Positions 1 to 8,497 of a stretch of DNA of 64,000 nucleotides are shown here, piece by piece. Both the position numbers and the translations under genes were made by a program. Under the pieces are notes generated by a model. That model searched no databases. It saw only the letters and a list, made by a program, of their open reading frames with translations, and had not been told where the DNA came from. The DNA lies in assembly GCA_963707275.1 (NCBI GenBank), contig CAVPPH010000006.1, forward strand, positions 248,001 through 312,000, given 5' to 3'. This DNA comes from JACKBK01 sp963707275 (lineage in GTDB: Bacteria; Chloroflexota; Anaerolineae; JAAEKA01). Positions within the stretch are counted from its first letter, which is position 1; each line of letters opens with the position of its first letter.

Positions 1-568
1 GACGCCGGTGATCGTGCCGCCGGTGCCGACGCCGGACACAAGGATGTCGACCTTGCCGTCGGTGTCGCGCCAGATTTCCTCGGCGGTGGTGCGGCGGTGG
101 ACCGCCGGATTGGCCGGGTTCTCGAACTGCTGCGGGATGAAGTAGCGCGGAGTCGGCGGCTGCCATCTCCTCGGCGCGGTCGATCGCGCCCTTCATGCCC
201 TCGGCGCCAGGCGTCAGCACCAGCTCGGCGCCGTAGGCCCGCAGCAGCTTGCGCCGCTCCAGGCTCATGGTGTCGGGCATGACCAGCGCGCAGCGGTAGC
301 CCTTGGCCGCGGCGACGAAGGCCAGCCCGATGCCGGTGTTGCCGCTGGTCGGCTCGAGGATGATCGTGTCCGGCCCCAGCTTGCCGGCCGCTTCGGCGGC
401 CTCGATCATGCTCAGGCCGATGCGGTCCTTGACGCTGCTGGCCGGGTTGAAGAACTCCAGCTTCAGGAGGATCTCGGCCTGCGCGCCTTCGACTTCTGCC
501 AGCCGATTGAGCCGCACCAGGGGTGTGTTGCCGATCAGTTCGGTGATGTTGTTGGCGATATTAGTCAT
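1..568 (-). CDS. cysK: Cysteine synthase A (O-acetylserine sulfhydrylase), 3' end outside window
   Basis: A PLP enzyme that makes L-cysteine from O-acetylserine and sulfide in the cytosol. The N-terminus reads MTNIANNITELIGNTPLVRL, the classic start of the family. It is followed by the lysine motif SSVKDRIG (about residue 43) and the substrate loop EPTSGNTGIG (about residue 70). The frame is lost near position 155, where the codons for the expected DTPRYFIPQQFENP stretch are one base out of phase. Downstream residues on the other frame still fit CysK (GTGGT-like glycine loop), so I read this as a sequencing indel. The start ATG lies inside the end of the thioredoxin gene (ATGACTAA overlap), suggesting translational coupling. 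The gene runs off the left edge. Confidence 0.9.
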   Translation of the reverse strand, partial: MTNIANNITELIGNTPLVRLNRLAEVEGAQAEILLKLEFFNPASSVKDRIGLSMIEAAEAAGKLGPDTIILEPTSGNTGIGLAFVAAAKGYRCALVMPDTMSLERRKLLRAYGAELVLTPGAEGMKGAIDRAEEMAAADSALLHPAAVREPGQSGGPPPHHRRGNLARHRRQGRHPCVRRRHRRHDHRR

Positions 569-1015
569 GGTTTATGTCCTTTCGAGTTCGCTTTGTCACT
601 GTCGTCTCAGCTTTTTCAAGCTGCGCCAGCAGGCGGTCGGGCGTCGCCAGGCCGTGATTGACGGCGACCGGACGCCCCTGGCGGTCGAGCACCACGGTGG
701 TCGGCACGGTCATCACGTGATAAAAGTCGGCCAACTCGTGGTGTCGACCGCGTCCAGCTTGATCAGGTTCATGTCTTGCCGGCGCGCCTGCACCTGCGCA
801 AGGGCGGGCGCCTGCTGCAAGCGGCACTGCGCACAGGTCGCCGTGGTGAAGTAGAGCACTGCCGGCTGGCCGGGAAGCGCCAGTGATGCCAGTTGCTCCG
901 GCAGTCGCGTCTGGCCCAATTGCTGCACCTGACGCGCGGCGTAAAGCCGCCACAGCGCCACCCCTGCCGCCAGGGTCAGCGCAAAGATCAGCAGGCCAAT
1001 CCATCGTTCCGGCAT
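561..1015 (-). CDS. Membrane-anchored thioredoxin-like protein
   Basis: About 150 residues. The N-terminal hydrophobic segment (residues 5-22, WIGLLIFALTLAAGVALW) should anchor it to the membrane. A thioredoxin fold follows with the redox motif CAQC (about residue 70) and the cis-proline region VPTTVV. A missing base in a G run at 740-741 (GG where GGG restores DTHELADFYHV) breaks the frame. It follows the DUF4395 gene by five bases and overlaps cysK by eight. A likely job is thiol/disulfide exchange tied to the sulfur metabolism of this operon, which is inference from context. Start chosen at MPERWIG because the hydrophobic anchor follows at once. Confidence 0.8.
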
Positions 1016-1020
1016 CGTGT

Positions 1021-1485
1021 CTACGCTCCTTGCGTTGCCCGCCACCACGGCAGATCCGCGTGAATGCCGCGCCGGGCAAGTTGGAAATAGATGAAGCAGC
1101 CCAGGCAGAAACCCAGGAACAGGTTGACCGCGGCCAGGGCAACGACGATGCCGACCAGCAGCCAGCCAAGCAGGCTCGCCCCGGCCAACAACGCCAGGCT
1201 GCCCAGCGTCAGGAACAGCGCGCCGACGCCCTGCGCGAACAGGTGTGGATTGGGATCGTCAGCCATGGGCGCGGGCCGCACCACATGCAGCGGCTTCAGG
1301 AGGTGTTTGTAGAACAGCTTGAACAGGCCAGCGCGCGGCACGAACGTGCCGACCCACATCACAGCGGCCACGAAGACCACCAGCCACGGCTGGTTCAACA
1401 GAAACGCCAGCGCCAGCAGGGTGATGATCGACGCCTGGTTGACCCGCAGGGCGCTGTAGTCTACGATGGAAGATTGATTTGTCAT
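1021..1485 (-). CDS. DUF4395 family integral membrane protein
   Basis: An intact 154-residue protein with about four hydrophobic segments (roughly residues 18-33, 35-50, 85-108, 110-130) and the DUF4395 signature PNPHLFAQGVGALFL and the two-cysteine motif FCLGCFIYF. DUF4395 proteins are often found beside thioredoxin-like and sulfurtransferase genes. The biochemical role is not established. Here it sits between the DUF952 gene and the anchored thioredoxin, so a membrane redox or sulfur-handling partner is plausible. The two cysteines in FCLGCF are candidates for thiol chemistry. No frameshift is visible. Confidence 0.85.
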   Translation of the reverse strand: MTNQSSIVDYSALRVNQASIITLLALAFLLNQPWLVVFVAAVMWVGTFVPRAGLFKLFYKHLLKPLHVVRPAPMADDPNPHLFAQGVGALFLTLGSLALLAGASLLGWLLVGIVVALAAVNLFLGFCLGCFIYFQLARRGIHADLPWWRATQGA

Positions 1486-1569
1486 GACAGGTTACCTCGT
1501 ATTGCGTATGACGACCACAGGGGTCGCGTCGGGGACCGGTCAGGTCTGGTTACCAACCGGACCAGCCGC

Positions 1570-1887
1570 TCAGCGCTCCAACGCCGCAATCGCCCACACC
1601 GGTTCGATGGCGACAATGGCGTCACGGTCCAACGTGCCGTAAAGGTGCGGGAACACACCGTCGGGCGTCTCGTCGTAGCGCACCGGCGACGGTCAGCAGC
1701 GATTCGTCGATCACCAGCACCGCCAGGTCGGGCACATCGGCGTACAGATTGGCTAGCCACCCACGACAACCTGTTTCGGTGTCGCGCTCGAGATGGATGA
1801 ATCCTTCGTCCACCAGACTGGCGGCGACGTACGGCTCATCGGCCGGCTGCTGTCGAAGTCAGAACGTGAGATCAGGTGGTAGAGCAT
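1570..1887 (-). CDS. DUF952 family protein (frameshifted)
   Basis: Reconstructed about 105-residue protein starting MLYHLISRSDFDS, then DEGFIHLERDTE, LANLYADVPDLAVLVID, PDGVFPHLYGTLDRDAIVAI and ending AIAALER. These blocks, in this order, are the DUF952 pattern (small glutathione S-transferase-C-terminal-like protein of unknown function). They lie in three frames, so at least two single-base indels are present (near 1820 and 1690). It lies between cysM and the DUF4395 gene, separated from cysM by a stretch of low-complexity repeat. Confidence 0.7.
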
Positions 1888-1905
1888 GGGTTTTCCGGAT
1901 GACAG

Positions 1906-2011
1906 GGTAACAGGATGACAGGGTGACAAGGTGTTCGAGAAGGTGGCAGGTGATCCGAAAGGTGGGCTTTCCCTTTTTTCCTTCGTTTCCTTGTTTCCTC
2001 CTCCGCCTTCC
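1906..2011 (-). repeat. Intergenic low-complexity repeat: GATGACAGGG units plus purine-rich block
   Basis: Between cysM and the DUF952 gene the plus strand holds two near-copies of GATGACAGGGT(A/G)ACA (1906-1932). This is followed at 1968-2011 by a pyrimidine-rich block that on the minus strand reads as GGAAA units (AACAAGGAAACGAAGG). The purine-rich block matches similar blocks near 24.94, 32.47, 45.74 and 52.32 kb. Confidence 0.6.
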
Positions 2012-2980
2012 TCAGTCGAACAGCCCCAGGCTGACATACTTCGCGCCGCCGTCGGGCAAGCACGGTGACGACGACGCCCTGGTCCAGTTCGCGGGCGACT
2101 TGCAGCGCGCCGTAGACCGCCGCGCCGGCGCTGAAGCCGACGAACAAGCCCTGACTCTCTGCGCCAGCTTGGCGGGTCATCTCCCAGGCGTCCTCAGCCT
2201 CGATGGGCAACGTGGCGGTCGGCCAGCCGCTGGATCGTAGATGCCGGGAACCAGCGATGTCGGCAGGTGCTTCAGCCCTTCGATGACCTGCAGCTCGTCG
2301 GCCGGCTGTAGGGCCACCAGTTGGATGCCGGATCGTGCTGCCTTCAGCCGCCGCCCGACGCCCATAAAGGTGCCGGTGGTGCCCAGGCCGGCCACGAAGT
2401 GCGTCACCCGGCCGTCGGTCTGGCGCAGGATCTCAGGGCCGGTGGTGTCGAAGTGGGCGCGCCAGTTGCTGTCGTTGTTGTACTGGTCGGGATAGAAGTA
2501 GCGCTGCGGTTCGGCAGCCACCAGCTGCGCGCACCAGCCGGATCGCGCCATCCGCCCCCTCCAGCGGATCGCTCTCGATGATCGTGCGCGCCATAGGCTC
2601 GTGCCAGCGCCTTGCGCTCACGGGTGACGTTGGCCGGCATCACCAGGTGCACGGCGTAGCCCTTGGCCGCGCCGATCATCGCATAGCCGATGCCGGTGTT
2701 GCCGCTGGTGGCGTCGATGAGTGATCCGACCGGGTGTCAGCTGGCCGCTGCGCTCAGCATCCTCGATGATCCGCAGCGCAGCGCGATCCTTAACCGAACC
2801 GCCGGGGTTGAACCACTCGGCCTTGGCGAACAAGCTGCACGCCCGGTCTGCCCACCAGGTCAGCTCAGGTCCAGCAACGGCGTGTTGCCGATCTGCTCCA
2901 GGATCGAACCGGTCTGCTGGTTCGCTCCGGCGCCACCGCCCAGACCATTTCTTGCTGCGGGTAAATATCGTAACAGTCAT
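2012..2980 (-). CDS. cysM: Cysteine synthase CysM (sulfur-carrier-dependent type likely)
   Basis: PLP-dependent cysteine synthase of about 320 residues. Visible blocks in order: FNPGGSVKDRAALRIIED (PLP lysine), an expected SGNTG loop (near 2700, in a shifted frame), AAKGYAVHLVMPANVTRERK, GPEILRQTDGRVTHFV, AGLGTTGTFMGVG, EGLKHLPTSLVPGIYD and GLFVGFSAGAAVYGAL. At least four single-base indels split it. The LPTSLVPGIYDP block resembles the region after the substrate helix in CysM enzymes that use a thiocarboxylated carrier. The neighbouring carrier and E1 genes support that reading. The start ATG overlaps the upstream stop (ATGA at 2977-2980). The alternative is an ordinary sulfide-using isozyme. 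Confidence 0.85.
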
Positions 2981-4318
2981 ACTCGTCTCACTCTCTCATC
3001 ATTCGGGCGACAGAACTTTGCCACGAATTGCGCGAATTTTGCTAATCCTTGCCTGGTCGACTCTGCGAAATTCGGATAATTCGCGTAATTCGTGGCAAAC
3101 TCTGATCCGGTCGCATCGTCACTCGCGGCCGGCATGCCGCAGAACTGCTCGTAGTCGATCAACTCGGTCACCGTGGGATCGGTCACCGCACAGCGGGCAG
3201 GCCGGGTCGCGGCGGACGTTCAGCGTGCGGAAGCTCATGTCCATGGCGTCGAACATCAGCAGGCGGCCGATCAGCGGATCGCCCTTGCGCAGGACCAGCT
3301 TGATGGCCTCGACGGCCTGGATCGAGCCGACGATGCCCGGCAGCACGCCCAGCACGCCGGCCTCGGCGCAGCTTGGCACCTCGCCCGGCGGCGGCGGATC
3401 GGGATAGAGGCAGCGATAGCACGGCCCCTGGACGATGCCCTCCTCCGGCGCACCGGGGTGATAGACCGTCACCTGGCCCTCGAACATGAAGATGCTGCCG
3501 TCCACCAGCGGCTTGCGCAGGAAGTGGCAGGCGTCGTTGACCAGATAGCGGGTCGGGAAGTTGTCCGAGCCGTTGAGGACGATGTCGTAGTCGCGGATGA
3601 TGTCCAGCGCGTTGGCGCTGGTGATCGGCTCGCGGTAGGGCACGACCTTCGACGTCGGGGTTGAGGTCCTTGAGGCGGGCCACGGCCGACTCGACCTTGG
3701 GCTTGCCGATCCAGCTTTCGCTGTGCAGGATCTGGCGCTGCAGGTTGCTCAGGTCCACGTCGTCGAAATCGACGATGCCCAGCGTGCCGACGCCCGCGGC
3801 AGCCAGATAGAGCGCGGCCGGCGAGCCCAGGCCGCCAGCGCCGATCAGCAGCACCCTGGCGGCCAGCAGCTCAAGCTGGCCTTCTTCGCCCACGTCGGGC
3901 AGCAGGGTGTGGCGGCTGTAGCGGATCTTCTGGTCGCCGGTCAGCATCTTGGGCACCTTGACCGCGCAGGCCGGCGCTTTTCCAGCCGCCGAAGCCGCCG
4001 ATCAGCGACTCGACGTGGTCGTAGCCCATCTCCTTCAGGTTGCGCGCCGCCAGCGCCGAGCGCACGCCGCCGGCGCAGTAGAGGACGATCGGCGTCTCGC
4101 GGTCGAAGGCGTACTGCTCGATGCGCAGTTCCAGAAAGCCGCGGCGGGATGAAGACCGCGCCCGGCACGTGGCCCTGCTCGAACTCGTCGCGCTCGCGGA
4201 TGTCCACTACCAGCGGCTTGACGCCGTTGCGCAGGCGTTCGTTGAGCGCCTGGGGCGTGGTCTCGATGATCTGGCTCTTGGCCAGGGCCACCAGCTGGTC
4301 ACGGTTCAGTCGGGTCAT
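2977..4318 (-). CDS. Rhodanese-E1 fusion (MoeB/ThiF-type adenylyltransferase)
   Basis: The N-terminal rhodanese domain (residues 1-120) has the active-site loop LYCAGGVRSA. It is followed by an E1-like domain with the nucleotide loop GAGGLGSPAALYLA, DLSNLQRQI, DNFPTRYL and two CxxC pairs (CYRC, CPLC) for structural zinc. Such proteins adenylate the C-terminal Gly-Gly of a ubiquitin-like carrier and transfer sulfur to it. MoeZ and MOCS3 carry the rhodanese C-terminally, so the order here is reversed. Indels lie near 3945, 3650 and 3183. The ribosome site AGGAGA precedes the ATG. The C-terminus runs through an inverted repeat (3018-3098) and stops in an ATGA overlap with cysM. Confidence 0.85.
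3018..3098. repeat. Inverted repeat read into the 3' end of the E1 gene
   Basis: Imperfect palindrome with arms TTGCCACGAATTGCGCGAAT and, on the other strand, TTGCCACGAATTACGCGAAT, separated by a short AT-richer centre. It lies between the natural-looking end of the E1 domain (LIDYEQFCG) and cysM. In the current frame it is translated as an extension containing NYANYPNF. It looks like a small dispersed palindromic element. Confidence 0.7.
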
Positions 4319-4332
4319 GAGGTTCTCCTGCC

Positions 4333-4616
4333 TCAGCGCCCGCCGGCCATGGCCGGGACGATGCTGATCGCGGTCGCTGGCGCGACACCGGCGTGTCGGC
4401 GCCCTGCAGCGTGCGGATCTCGTCGTCGTTGACGAAGACGTTGATGAAGCGCTTGATGTCGCCGTTTTGGTCGAGCAGACGCTCGCCGATGCCGGGATAG
4501 CGTGTTCGTCCAGGTTGACGATGCACCTCGCCGACAGTGTCGCCGGTCAACTCTCCACTCTGGACTGATTGGCAGTCAGGCGCCGCAGAGGGGTCGGGAA
4601 TAAGCACGGTAGTCAT
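4333..4616 (-). CDS. cysO: Ubiquitin-like sulfur carrier protein (CysO/MoaD/ThiS family)
   Basis: About 94 residues. The family core LTGDTVGEV, YPGIGERLLDQNGDIKRFIN, VFVNDDEIRTLQGADTPV and the C-terminal ISIVPAMAGGR are all visible, with two indels (near 4565 and 4500). In this family the terminal Gly-Gly is adenylated and thiocarboxylated by an E1 and donates sulfur to CysM. Here an arginine follows Gly-Gly before the stop. If real, the precursor would need trimming, as happens for some carriers processed by JAMM proteases. No such protease is in the window. The E1 gene begins 14 bases downstream with its own AGGAGA site. Confidence 0.8.
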
Positions 4617-4931
4617 TGTTAGATGCCTTTCTGGTTTTGGTTTTCGCTGCAAACAAAAAAGCTCACCGCCGGTGGATACACCGTGCAATGAGCCTGTCAG
4701 CAAGTTCCCTAGCAGATGGCGCTGTGGACGAAGGCTCCTCGCAAGGCGCACTGTTGCTATGAAATTGTTGTCAATGATACGAACATCATTCCTGGCCGTC
4801 TCACCGCACGCGCATCGAAGAGGCGAGAGCCGCCGGCAAGCATTGCCAGCGCTCCCGCTAACGACAGGAGCAAGTGAAGCAGACGGACTTCAGGAATGGT
4901 TTTGACATACGTGTGTTGCCTCTTCTGGAGG
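4617..4931 (-). promoter_or_regulatory. Long 5' leader of the cysO-cysK operon with terminator-like hairpin
   Basis: About 315 nt lie between the predicted transcription start (~4931) and the cysO ATG with no convincing gene. Close to cysO the minus strand has GCTCA...GGTG-tat-CCACC...TGAGC followed at once by TTTTTTG (about 4646-4695), an intrinsic-terminator shape. Such a layout suggests attenuation. I could not match it to a T-box, S-box or other known riboswitch by eye. Confidence 0.45.
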
Positions 4932-4938
4932 TGACGAG

Positions 4939-4967
4939 AGTGTACCCAATAAGCTACCGCTTGTCAA
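4939..4967 (-). promoter_or_regulatory. Sigma-70-type promoter of the cysteine operon
   Basis: On the minus strand TTGACA (4962-4967), 17-base spacer, TACACT (4939-4944). It is a near-consensus match pointing toward cysO. Confidence 0.75.
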
Positions 4968-5005
4968 GTAACCGCGAATACGCTTGATCGAAGATAGCTC
5001 ACTTA

Positions 5006-5040
5006 AGGTGACAGTCACTTTCGGAAAGTGACTGTCACCT
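5006..5040. repeat. Perfect 17-bp palindrome between divergent promoters
   Basis: AGGTGACAGTCACTTTC, one base, then its exact reverse complement. It lies between the divergent cysteine operon and the CDF transporter and overlaps the -35 region of the latter. It cannot serve as a terminator for either gene. It could be an operator or a REP-type element. Confidence 0.75.
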
Positions 5041-5060
5041 GATGACCGTTGTGGTATAAT
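5032..5060 (+). promoter_or_regulatory. Promoter of the CDF transporter
   Basis: CTGTCA (5032-5037), 17 bases, perfect TATAAT (5055-5060). Transcription would begin near 5067, which excludes the ATG at 5049 as start of the downstream gene. Confidence 0.65.
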
Positions 5061-5114
5061 GCACAGGTCGCCATCGGTCTTATTTTTTGGCACACATCCA
5101 GTCACACCTCTTCC

Positions 5115-6044
5115 ATGTACGAGGCTTCCCGATGTCAATCACCCGTCGAGTTCGCATTATTATCCGTCGGCGCGAGCATCGTCACGCTGCTGCTGAAGTT
5201 CGGCGCCTATTTTCTCACCAACTCCGTGGGCCTGCTTTCCGACGCCGCCGAGTCAGGCGTCAACCTGACAGCGGCGCTGATTGCGTTTGCCGCCATCACT
5301 ATTGCTGACCGGCCGGCGGACGACAACCACTCATATGGCCACGACAAGGCCGAGTACTTTTCCAGCGGCGCCGAAGGCGCGCTGATCCTGGTGGCCGCAG
5401 TTACCATCCTGTACGCGGCTGGCCAGCGCATCCTCAATCCTATGCCTGTAGAAAATATCGGCGTTGGTGCGCTGGTTGCCGGTATTGCATCCGCCATCAA
5501 CTTCGGCGTGTCGCGCATCATGCTGCGGGTGTCGAAGCAACACGACAGCATCGCGCTGGAGGCGGACGCCCATCACCTGATGACCGATGTGTGGACCTCG
5601 GTGGGCGTCATCGGCGGCGTGATTCTGGTGGGACTGACGGGCTGGGAGCTGCTGGATCCGCTGCTGGCAATCGCCGTCGGAGTCAACATCATCTGGATGG
5701 GGATTAAGCTGATTCGCCGCTCCAGCCAGGGATTGATGGATCAGTCGCTGCCGGCGCCGGAGGTCGAAGTCGTGCGCAGGGCTGTGGAAACGACCGCAGG
5801 AAAGGACACGCCCTATCACGCATTGCGGACGCGCAAGTCAGGCTCGCGCCGCTTCATCGACATGCATCTGCTGTTGCCGGGCCGAACCACCGTTCAAGAG
5901 TCGCACGACCTGGTCACCGAAATCGAGGCGTCGATTCAGGAGCAGCTCGCCAACTCCTTCATCACCATCCATGTTGAGCCGGTAGAAGACAATGTGTCCT
6001 GGGATGGGCATCTGATCGGGGGCGTTGCCAACGAGGTGACATGA
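5115..6044 (+). CDS. Cation diffusion facilitator (CDF) family transporter
   Basis: About 310 residues and six hydrophobic segments. It exports a divalent cation (Zn, Co, Fe or similar) in exchange for protons. CDF hallmarks are LTNSVGLLSDAAES in the second helix, SYGHDKAEYFSS, and the metal-site HHLMTDVWTS (HxxxD) in the fifth helix. A cytoplasmic tail of about 95 residues follows, with HALRTRKSG and the usual THVEP-like end (ITIHVEPVE). Start set at MYEAS because the predicted transcript begins after the ATG at 5049. An ATG at 5131 in another frame (MSITRR) would join the core after a one-base shift, so the exact start is uncertain. Substrate cannot be fixed from sequence alone. Confidence 0.88.
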   Translation: MYEASRCQSPVEFALLSVGASIVTLLLKFGAYFLTNSVGLLSDAAESGVNLTAALIAFAAITIADRPADDNHSYGHDKAEYFSSGAEGALILVAAVTILYAAGQRILNPMPVENIGVGALVAGIASAINFGVSRIMLRVSKQHDSIALEADAHHLMTDVWTSVGVIGGVILVGLTGWELLDPLLAIAVGVNIIWMGIKLIRRSSQGLMDQSLPAPEVEVVRRAVETTAGKDTPYHALRTRKSGSRRFIDMHLLLPGRTTVQESHDLVTEIEASIQEQLANSFITIHVEPVEDNVSWDGHLIGGVANEVT

Positions 6045-6048
6045 ATAC

Positions 6049-6107
6049 CCTCCCGGAGGCTGTGACCGAGCTGATCGAGCACGTTCAGCCATCAAGCCTC
6101 CGGGAGG
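6049..6107. repeat. CCTCCCGGAGGCT inverted repeat
   Basis: CCTCCCGGAGGCT and its exact reverse complement AGCCTCCGGGAGG flank a 33-base centre just after the CDF stop. A related palindrome lies at 8498-8555. Confidence 0.7.
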
Positions 6108-6125
6108 TTTCAGCTACACGTAGAA

Positions 6126-6157
6126 AACCGCCCTCTGTCGCTCGACAGAGGGCGGTT
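6126..6157. terminator. Bidirectional terminator hairpin between convergent genes
   Basis: AACCGCCCTCTGTCG and its reverse complement CGACAGAGGGCGGTT, with a CT between. Placed between the CDF gene (plus) and oppA1 (minus), it can serve both. Confidence 0.8.
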
Positions 6158-6214
6158 CGTTGTGACTTAGAGGAAGGGCGAGGGCAGTCAGACCTGCCTT
6201 AACCCGATCCGAGA

Positions 6215-8120
6215 TTACATGCCAAGGGCTTCCATCTTGGCAGCCTGGTCGATGGACCAGTCGTACCACTCTTCGCCAGTCATGCCCAGGTTGTAGGTCC
6301 GTGTCAGGTATGGCTTGGCGACGTTGACGGCCGTGTAGTAGTAGATCGGGGCGATGGCGGCGCCGTCGTCCGTCAGGATCTTCTCGGCAGCCTTATAGAG
6401 GGTCGCTCGTGTTGCGGGATCCTGCTCCTGCTGGGCCGCGACGGTCAGCTCGTTGAAGCTCATGCCATCAGGTCCCAAGGGAGCGTTGGCGGTCTCTTCC
6501 CAGCGCGTGTCGTCCCGGCCGGCGTCGGTATTGAAGACTTCGTGCACCCAGTTGTTCTCATCGGCGTAGTCAGCACACCAGCCGAGGCGGTAGACGTGCG
6601 GCGACTGTTCGATAGGGGTGGCCTTGCCGATCGTGTCCAGGTAAACGCGCCATTCCTGGTTCTCGACGTTGACCTCGATGCCCAGGGCTTCCTTCCACAT
6701 GGACTGGATCGCCTGGGCGATCTGGGCATGGGACTCGGACGTGTTGTGCATCAGGGTGATGGCCGGCAAGCCTTCGCCGTCCGGATAGCCAGCCTCGGCC
6801 AGCCATGCCTTGGCCTGTTCGACGGCTGCAGCGTAGCCCGTGCCGCCCTGCTCTTCCGTCAGCGCCCACGGAGCGATGTCGGGATCCTCAGCCGCGTTGC
6901 CGAAGATCATGCTGGGGGCGAAGGTGTTGGCCGGGATCTGGCCGCCCTTGAGGACGTTGTCCGCCAGCGACTGGCGGTCGATGGCTGCGGAGAGCGCCTT
7001 GCGCACCAGCACATTGTCCACCGGCGGCTTGGTGGTCACGAAACCGTAGTAGTAGGTGCAGGCAGAGGGGGCAATGACCAGCTCCTGGCTCATCACGGGA
7101 TCCGTCTTGACGCGCTCCATGTCGGGCAGCGGCACAGCGGCGGTGTCAAGCTCACCGGTCTCGTACATGGCGAACTCGGTCGATACCTCGCTGATGAAGA
7201 AGGTCTCGACCCTGTCGACGTTGCCGCGCGTGCCGTCAGCCCAACCGTACCAGTTCGGATTCTTCTCGAAAGTCATGTCACTATTGTGGAACCAGTTGGT
7301 CACAACATAGGGCCCGTTGGTGACGATGTTGCCGGCCTCGGTCCAGGCCTCGCCATGCTGCTTCAATGGCCGCCTGCGGCTGCGGGTAGTTCACCCACAT
7401 GCTGGCGATGGCCGGGAAGTACGGGGCGGGGGTGTTGGTTTCGAACTGAACCGTATAGCTATCGACTGCGGTCACGCCAACGCCGTCCAGCAACGCCTGA
7501 ACTTCTTCAGGGCTCAATGCGCCGGTGTCAGCCGTGTTCAGCGCCTCGCAGCCCTTGATGAGGTAGTTGACGTAGGCATAGGAGGAGCCGGTCTCGGGGT
7601 TGCACGTGCGGGTCGCGCCGTAGACGATGTCGTCGGCAGTAACCGGGCCGAGCTCGACGATGCCCTGGCTGGGCGTATAGTTCACCCAAGTCACGTCGTC
7701 GCGCATCACGAACGTCCAGGTCAAGCCATCGTCGGAAACGCTCCATTCGGTGGCCAACTCCGGCTCGACCGAGCCATCAGCGTTCAGATTGGTCAGGCCG
7801 AGGAAGATGTTCTCGGTGATCTCGACGCCGATGCTTTCCTCAGTGAGAGCCGGGTCCACGGTCTTGGGCTCAGCACTCAGATTGCGTGTCAACGTCACCA
7901 GTTCGCCGCCCTCGGGGGTAGGCGTCACTTCGACGACCTTCTCCTGGACCACTTCCTTGACGACCTCGACGGTTTCCTTGACGGTCTCGACGACCGTTTC
8001 CTTGACGACGACGGTCTGAACAACGGTCTGAACTTCAGGCGTCGGGGCCGGGCAGGCCGCCAACACCATACTGGCAATGATCAACAGTCCAAAGATCACG
8101 CCCATTTTCTTGGAAAGCAT
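6215..8120 (-). CDS. oppA: Peptide ABC transporter substrate-binding lipoprotein, copy 1
   Basis: Family 5 extracellular solute-binding protein (OppA/DppA) of about 634 residues. The signal peptide ends in the lipobox MVLAAC. A Val/Thr/Lys/Glu-rich stalk (TVVVKETVVETVKETV) links it to the binding domain, with ENIFLGLTNL, TADDIVYG, DNVLVRKALSAAID and the C-terminal Trp-rich end. A single frameshift lies near 7365 (PQAAIE to EHGEAWTEAG). The ribosome site GAGGAGAAAC is nine bases before ATG. It is the last gene of the transporter operon and a close paralogue of the gene at 11038-12947. The role is capture of peptides outside the membrane for OppBCDF. Confidence 0.92.
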
Positions 8121-8497
8121 GTGTTTCTCCTCCTGAAGAGAATCTGAGAATACGGAAAGTTTAGGTATACGACTGTGGCGCTGTCTTGACGCCGGTTGCA
8201 CTGAGGTCAGCCACTGTTCAATCTGACAAACTAGCCGCTCAATGCTCAAAAGACCGCCTCACCTCCTTTTAAGAGAACCACTGACTCCGTGGTAACTATG
8301 CTGGCCAAGCCAGCCTATGTTGGATGCAGGCAAAGAACGAAAAGATCGATACGTGGCTTTGCTGTAGTTGCAGACAACGGCATGCATCCCAAGGCCGGTT
8401 GCCACTAATGTACACCAGTGAAGGCCCGTCAAGGTTCACAACGCTGTCGATAAATTACACGAAACGGCGCAAATTAGCAAATGCAGAGCGATTACTT
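8121..8497 (-). promoter_or_regulatory. oppA1 leader region with upstream Shine-Dalgarno-like site
   Basis: No supported gene. The minus strand carries a perfect AAAAGGAGGTGA at 8259-8270, about 140 bases before the oppA1 ATG. A TTG at 8249 is in frame with oppA1 and could in principle extend it. The same AAAGGAGGTGA plus a downstream CGGTC motif occurs upstream of oppA2. Confidence 0.4.

Noticed and set aside
883..1800. 305-codon plus-strand open frame
   Set aside because: Antisense shadow of the thioredoxin, DUF4395 and DUF952 genes, whose products are recognisable.
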